Shown: one piece after another, positions 33,131-35,400 of the stretch
Position numbering within the stretch: the stretch's first letter is position 1
Layout: each line of letters opens with the position of its first letter
Source: Flavobacteriales bacterium
GTDB taxonomy: Bacteria > Bacteroidota > Bacteroidia > Flavobacteriales > Flavobacteriaceae
Reading direction: 5' to 3'
Assembly (NCBI GenBank): GCA_004321735.1
Contig: SGZB01000010.1
Coordinates: 1 to 35,400 of the forward strand
Length of the DNA: 35,400 nucleotides
Notes under the pieces: model-generated
What the model was told of the DNA's origin: nothing
Seen by the model: the letters and a program-made list of their open reading frames with translations, nothing else
Database searches by the model: none
Made by a program: the position numbers and the translations under genes

Positions 33131-33210
33131 TGTCTAATTGGAAAAAAGAATATTCTCTAGTTCTTATATTAAATTTTATATATCTGATTATTTTTACACT
33201 ACTGATGTAA
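33127..33210 (+). CDS. 27-residue single-pass membrane microprotein
   Basis: This gene is too short for ordinary gene calling. It starts at ATG 33127 (or 33130), overlapping the KdsC-like stop as ATGA, and ends with TAA at 33208-33210, one base before the symporter ATG at 33212. The peptide begins MMSNWKKEYS and then has a hydrophobic run from about residue 10 to 27, so a charged cytoplasmic start followed by one membrane helix is likely. The placement, with no room left on either side, argues that it is translated. A tiny peptide coupled to a transporter suggests an accessory subunit or a translational coupling device, as KdpF-like and YhdT-like peptides do for other transporters; that role is inference. 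Confidence 0.65.
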   Translation: MMSNWKKEYSLVLILNFIYLIIFTLLM

Positions 33211-33211
33211 T

Positions 33212-34870
33212 ATGGTAATTTTTGATTGGATTGTTCTAGCCCTAACAATTTTATTTATTGTTACATACGGTGTTTTAAAGACAAGTAAAAGTTCAAACAT
33301 AAAATCATTTTTAAAAGATAACAACAATACTAATTGGTTTACTATTGGAGTATCTGTCATGGCTACTCAGGCAAGTGCAATCACTTTCCTTTCAACCCCA
33401 GGTCAAGCATATAATGATGGTATGGGATTTCTACAATTTTATCTAGGATTACCAATTGCAATGATAATAATATGTGCCTTTTTTGTTCCATTATATCACA
33501 AGCTTAAAGTTTACACAGCTTATGAGTTTTTAGAAAAAAGGTTTGATCAAAAAACAAGAACATTGGGTGCAGTTTTATTTCTTATACAAAGAGGATTAGC
33601 CGCTGGTATTACAATTTTTGCTCCTTCAATTATTCTTTCCTCAGTACTCAATATAGATTTAAAACTTTTAAATATAATCATTGGTTTACTTGTTATCATT
33701 TATACAGTTTCAGGTGGGACAAGAGCTGTTAATACTACTCAGAAACAACAAATGTTCATAATTTTCACTGGACTTTTTGTAGTATTTTTTATAATTCAAA
33801 ACAACTTACCTGATCAGCTAACTTTCAATAAGTTTTTAGATTATGCACGTGAATCTGAAAAAATGAATATACTTGATTTTTCAATTGATTATGAAAATCG
33901 ATACACGTTTTGGAGTGGAATAACCGGAGGACTTTTCTTAGCACTTTCATACTTTGGGACTGACCAAAGTCAAGTTCAAAGATATTTAGGTGGTAAATCT
34001 GTAAAAGAAATTAGACTAGGGTTAATATTTAATGGAATTTTTAAAATCCCGATGCAGTTTTTTATTTTATTAATTGGTGTATCAGTATTTATTTTTTATG
34101 AATTCAATACAAGTCCAATTAATTTTAATCCACAGGCAACTCAATACCTTGAGCAAAACCTAAGAGATAATTTTACGGAGATAAATTCCGAATTAGAATC
34201 AATAAATTATAAAAAAAAGAAATTTCATGAAGAATTTTTTAATGAATCTGATATTGATTTTGAAAAACTAAAAATTATTCAATCAGAGGAGAAAATATTA
34301 AGAACTCGAGTTAAAGAACTTATAGATACTAATACTGATATTGAATCAAATGATAAAGACTATGTTTTTTTACATTTCATCTTAAATTATCTGCCATCTG
34401 GGATAATTGGATTACTAATAGCAGTGATTATTTCAGCTGCAATGTCCTCAACTGCCTCAGAACTTAATGCCCTGGCTGCAACAACCACAATTGATATTTA
34501 CAAGAGAAATACAACAAAGAAAAAAAGTGAAAAACACTTTCTGAAAATGTCAAAAATATTCACTGTAATGTGGGGATTAATAGCAATATGTTTTGCAAGC
34601 TTTGGAACTTTATTTGAGAATTTAATACAACTTGTAAATATTATTGGCTCTATTTTTTATGGAACAATCTTAGGAATTTTTCTTGTTGCATTTTTCTTTA
34701 AAAGAATTACTTCAAATTCAGTTTTTTATGCAGCCTGTTGTTCACAATTATTAATTTTCATCATATATTTTAACATTGATATTAGCTACCTATGGCTTAA
34801 TTTTATAGGAGCTGTATTTACTGTAATCCTTTCAGTATTCTTAGAAAATACAGGCTTATTCAGAAGATAA
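33212..34870 (+). CDS. Sodium:solute symporter (SSS family)
   Basis: The 552-residue protein has about 13-14 membrane helices and the SSS-family pattern: FTIGVSVMATQASAITFLSTPGQAY near the first helices, YEFLEKRF, VSGGTRAVNTTQKQQ, YFGTDQSQVQRYL and the sodium-site region ISAAMSSTASELNALAATTT. It should couple sodium entry to uptake of an organic solute; the substrate is not evident. Residues about 300-385 form a long hydrophilic, charged, probably coiled-coil insert between two helices, which I recall from other Flavobacteriia members. The gene starts 1 base after the microprotein. Its end overlaps the convergent DUF2911 gene by 15 bases. Confidence 0.92.
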   Translation: MVIFDWIVLALTILFIVTYGVLKTSKSSNIKSFLKDNNNTNWFTIGVSVMATQASAITFLSTPGQAYNDGMGFLQFYLGLPIAMIIICAFFVPLYHKLKVYTAYEFLEKRFDQKTRTLGAVLFLIQRGLAAGITIFAPSIILSSVLNIDLKLLNIIIGLLVIIYTVSGGTRAVNTTQKQQMFIIFTGLFVVFFIIQNNLPDQLTFNKFLDYARESEKMNILDFSIDYENRYTFWSGITGGLFLALSYFGTDQSQVQRYLGGKSVKEIRLGLIFNGIFKIPMQFFILLIGVSVFIFYEFNTSPINFNPQATQYLEQNLRDNFTEINSELESINYKKKKFHEEFFNESDIDFEKLKIIQSEEKILRTRVKELIDTNTDIESNDKDYVFLHFILNYLPSGIIGLLIAVIISAAMSSTASELNALAATTTIDIYKRNTTKKKSEKHFLKMSKIFTVMWGLIAICFASFGTLFENLIQLVNIIGSIFYGTILGIFLVAFFFKRITSNSVFYAACCSQLLIFIIYFNIDISYLWLNFIGAVFTVILSVFLENTGLFRR

Positions 34871-35400
34871 TAATCTATTATTTAACCTTTTTAAAGTATT
34901 AATTCCATCAGGACCCCCTGTTTTCATTGCATCATCTAATCCTAATTTTGCATATTCTTTAGCTTTTTTTAATTTACCGGCTTTTTCATAAATCAAAGAC
35001 TTATATCTGTATTGCCAATATCTATGTTTTTTATTATTAGGATATGCTAAATTAATCCACTTCATTGCTTGTTTAATATTTATGTTTTCCTCTAAATAGT
35101 ATACTGCTGCAGCACTCAAATCACTAACGGTAGGGTTATTTGCCATTACGTTTTCAATTTGAACTTTCATTTTTTCTTTAGTCATAACATCTAAATCAAA
35201 GGAAATTAATTGATTATCCCACAAAAAATCTAATGTCCCCCCTTTGTTCGAAATATTATTGATCGAAATAGTAAATGTTTCTACTGTAAATGGAAGTGAT
35301 ACAAAACTTGAAAAAACATTAAGTAAAACCTTGCTTTCATCTATTTCTTTCAATGCACCCCAATTTCTATTTTTTTCATAAAAAATAAGATTTAGCCCTT
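34856..35400 (-). CDS. DUF2911-domain protein with TPR-like tail (partial)
   Basis: The frame stays open on the minus strand to the right edge, so the N-terminus is outside the window. The visible 181 or so residues begin GLNLIFYEKNRNWGALKEID, which matches the DUF2911 pattern of a W-G pair after an N-x-N-W region. The next block VETFTISINNISNKGGTLDFLWDNQ is also DUF2911-like. The C-terminal 80 residues read as helical repeats (AAAVYYLEENINIKQAMKWINLAY, then KHRYWQYRYKSLIYEKAG), like TPR units. DUF2911 proteins in this phylum are usually secreted and of unknown function; the likely signal peptide lies off the edge. The TTG at 35353 is only an internal codon. Confidence 0.85.
   Translation of the reverse strand, partial: GLNLIFYEKNRNWGALKEIDESKVLLNVFSSFVSLPFTVETFTISINNISNKGGTLDFLWDNQLISFDLDVMTKEKMKVQIENVMANNPTVSDLSAAAVYYLEENINIKQAMKWINLAYPNNKKHRYWQYRYKSLIYEKAGKLKKAKEYAKLGLDDAMKTGGPDGINTLKRLNNRLLSSE

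Noticed and set aside
1-35400. Mobile elements, CRISPR arrays, toxin-antitoxin or defence genes
   Set aside because: No transposase, integrase, regularly spaced repeats or paired small toxin-like genes were found on either strand.

Overview
The window is a gene-dense, A+T-rich bacterial chromosome segment that looks like a streamlined marine member of the Flavobacteriia (Bacteroidota). The evidence is the set of lineage-typical gene pairs (recF with a DUF721 protein, DUF2520 with a KdsC-like HAD phosphatase, cysS-yidD-lgt, proS beside an OmpP1/FadL-like barrel), Bacteroidota-type promoters (TTG, 17-20 bases, TAnnTTTG), no obvious Shine-Dalgarno sequences, an IF3 gene without a standard start codon, and a crtI-crtB-crtZ carotenoid cluster. 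No stretch over about 130 bases lacks a gene. I saw no insertion sequence, phage gene, CRISPR array or rRNA gene. Family assignments come from reading the proteins, without a database search.

Layout. Bases 1-5015: the 3' end of a diadenylate cyclase gene (cdaA), then on the minus strand truA followed by an ABC exporter; a YfcE-type phosphodiesterase, a small membrane protein and rho. Bases 5017-9754: a minus-strand tRNA-Glu/rpsT unit and proS, then a plus-strand pair encoding a Tyr/Trp/Ser-rich lipoprotein and an OmpP1/FadL-like outer membrane barrel. Bases 9778-16300: a tight nine-gene run, folE-cysS-yidD-lgt-small membrane protein-thrS-infC-rpmI-rplT; infC begins with a probable AUA codon. 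Bases 16304-21119: minus-strand dnaB, accA, an LptF/LptG-family permease and tgt.

Bases 21246-25676: a split transketolase, a beta-barrel protein, a convergent FKBP-type lipoprotein with an aspartate-rich tail, a phosphoribosyltransferase and aroK. Bases 25720-28693: one strong promoter reads tRNA-Lys, tRNA-Leu and then crtI-crtB-crtZ with almost no gap. Bases 28686-31783: ribH with a TPR membrane protein (minus), recF with a DUF721 protein (plus), and ndk (minus). Bases 31843-35400: DUF2520 protein, KdsC-like phosphatase, an unannotated 27-residue membrane microprotein, an SSS-family symporter, and a DUF2911 protein that runs off the window.

Most of the content is housekeeping: translation, replication, envelope biogenesis, cofactors and carotenoid pigment. 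I did not find a clear new multi-gene system. The best leads are small and structural: the 27-residue microprotein directly before the symporter, two protein-coding units apparently transcribed behind tRNA genes, the AUA start of infC, a Tgt lacking the usual zinc cysteines, and several predicted near-leaderless mRNAs.
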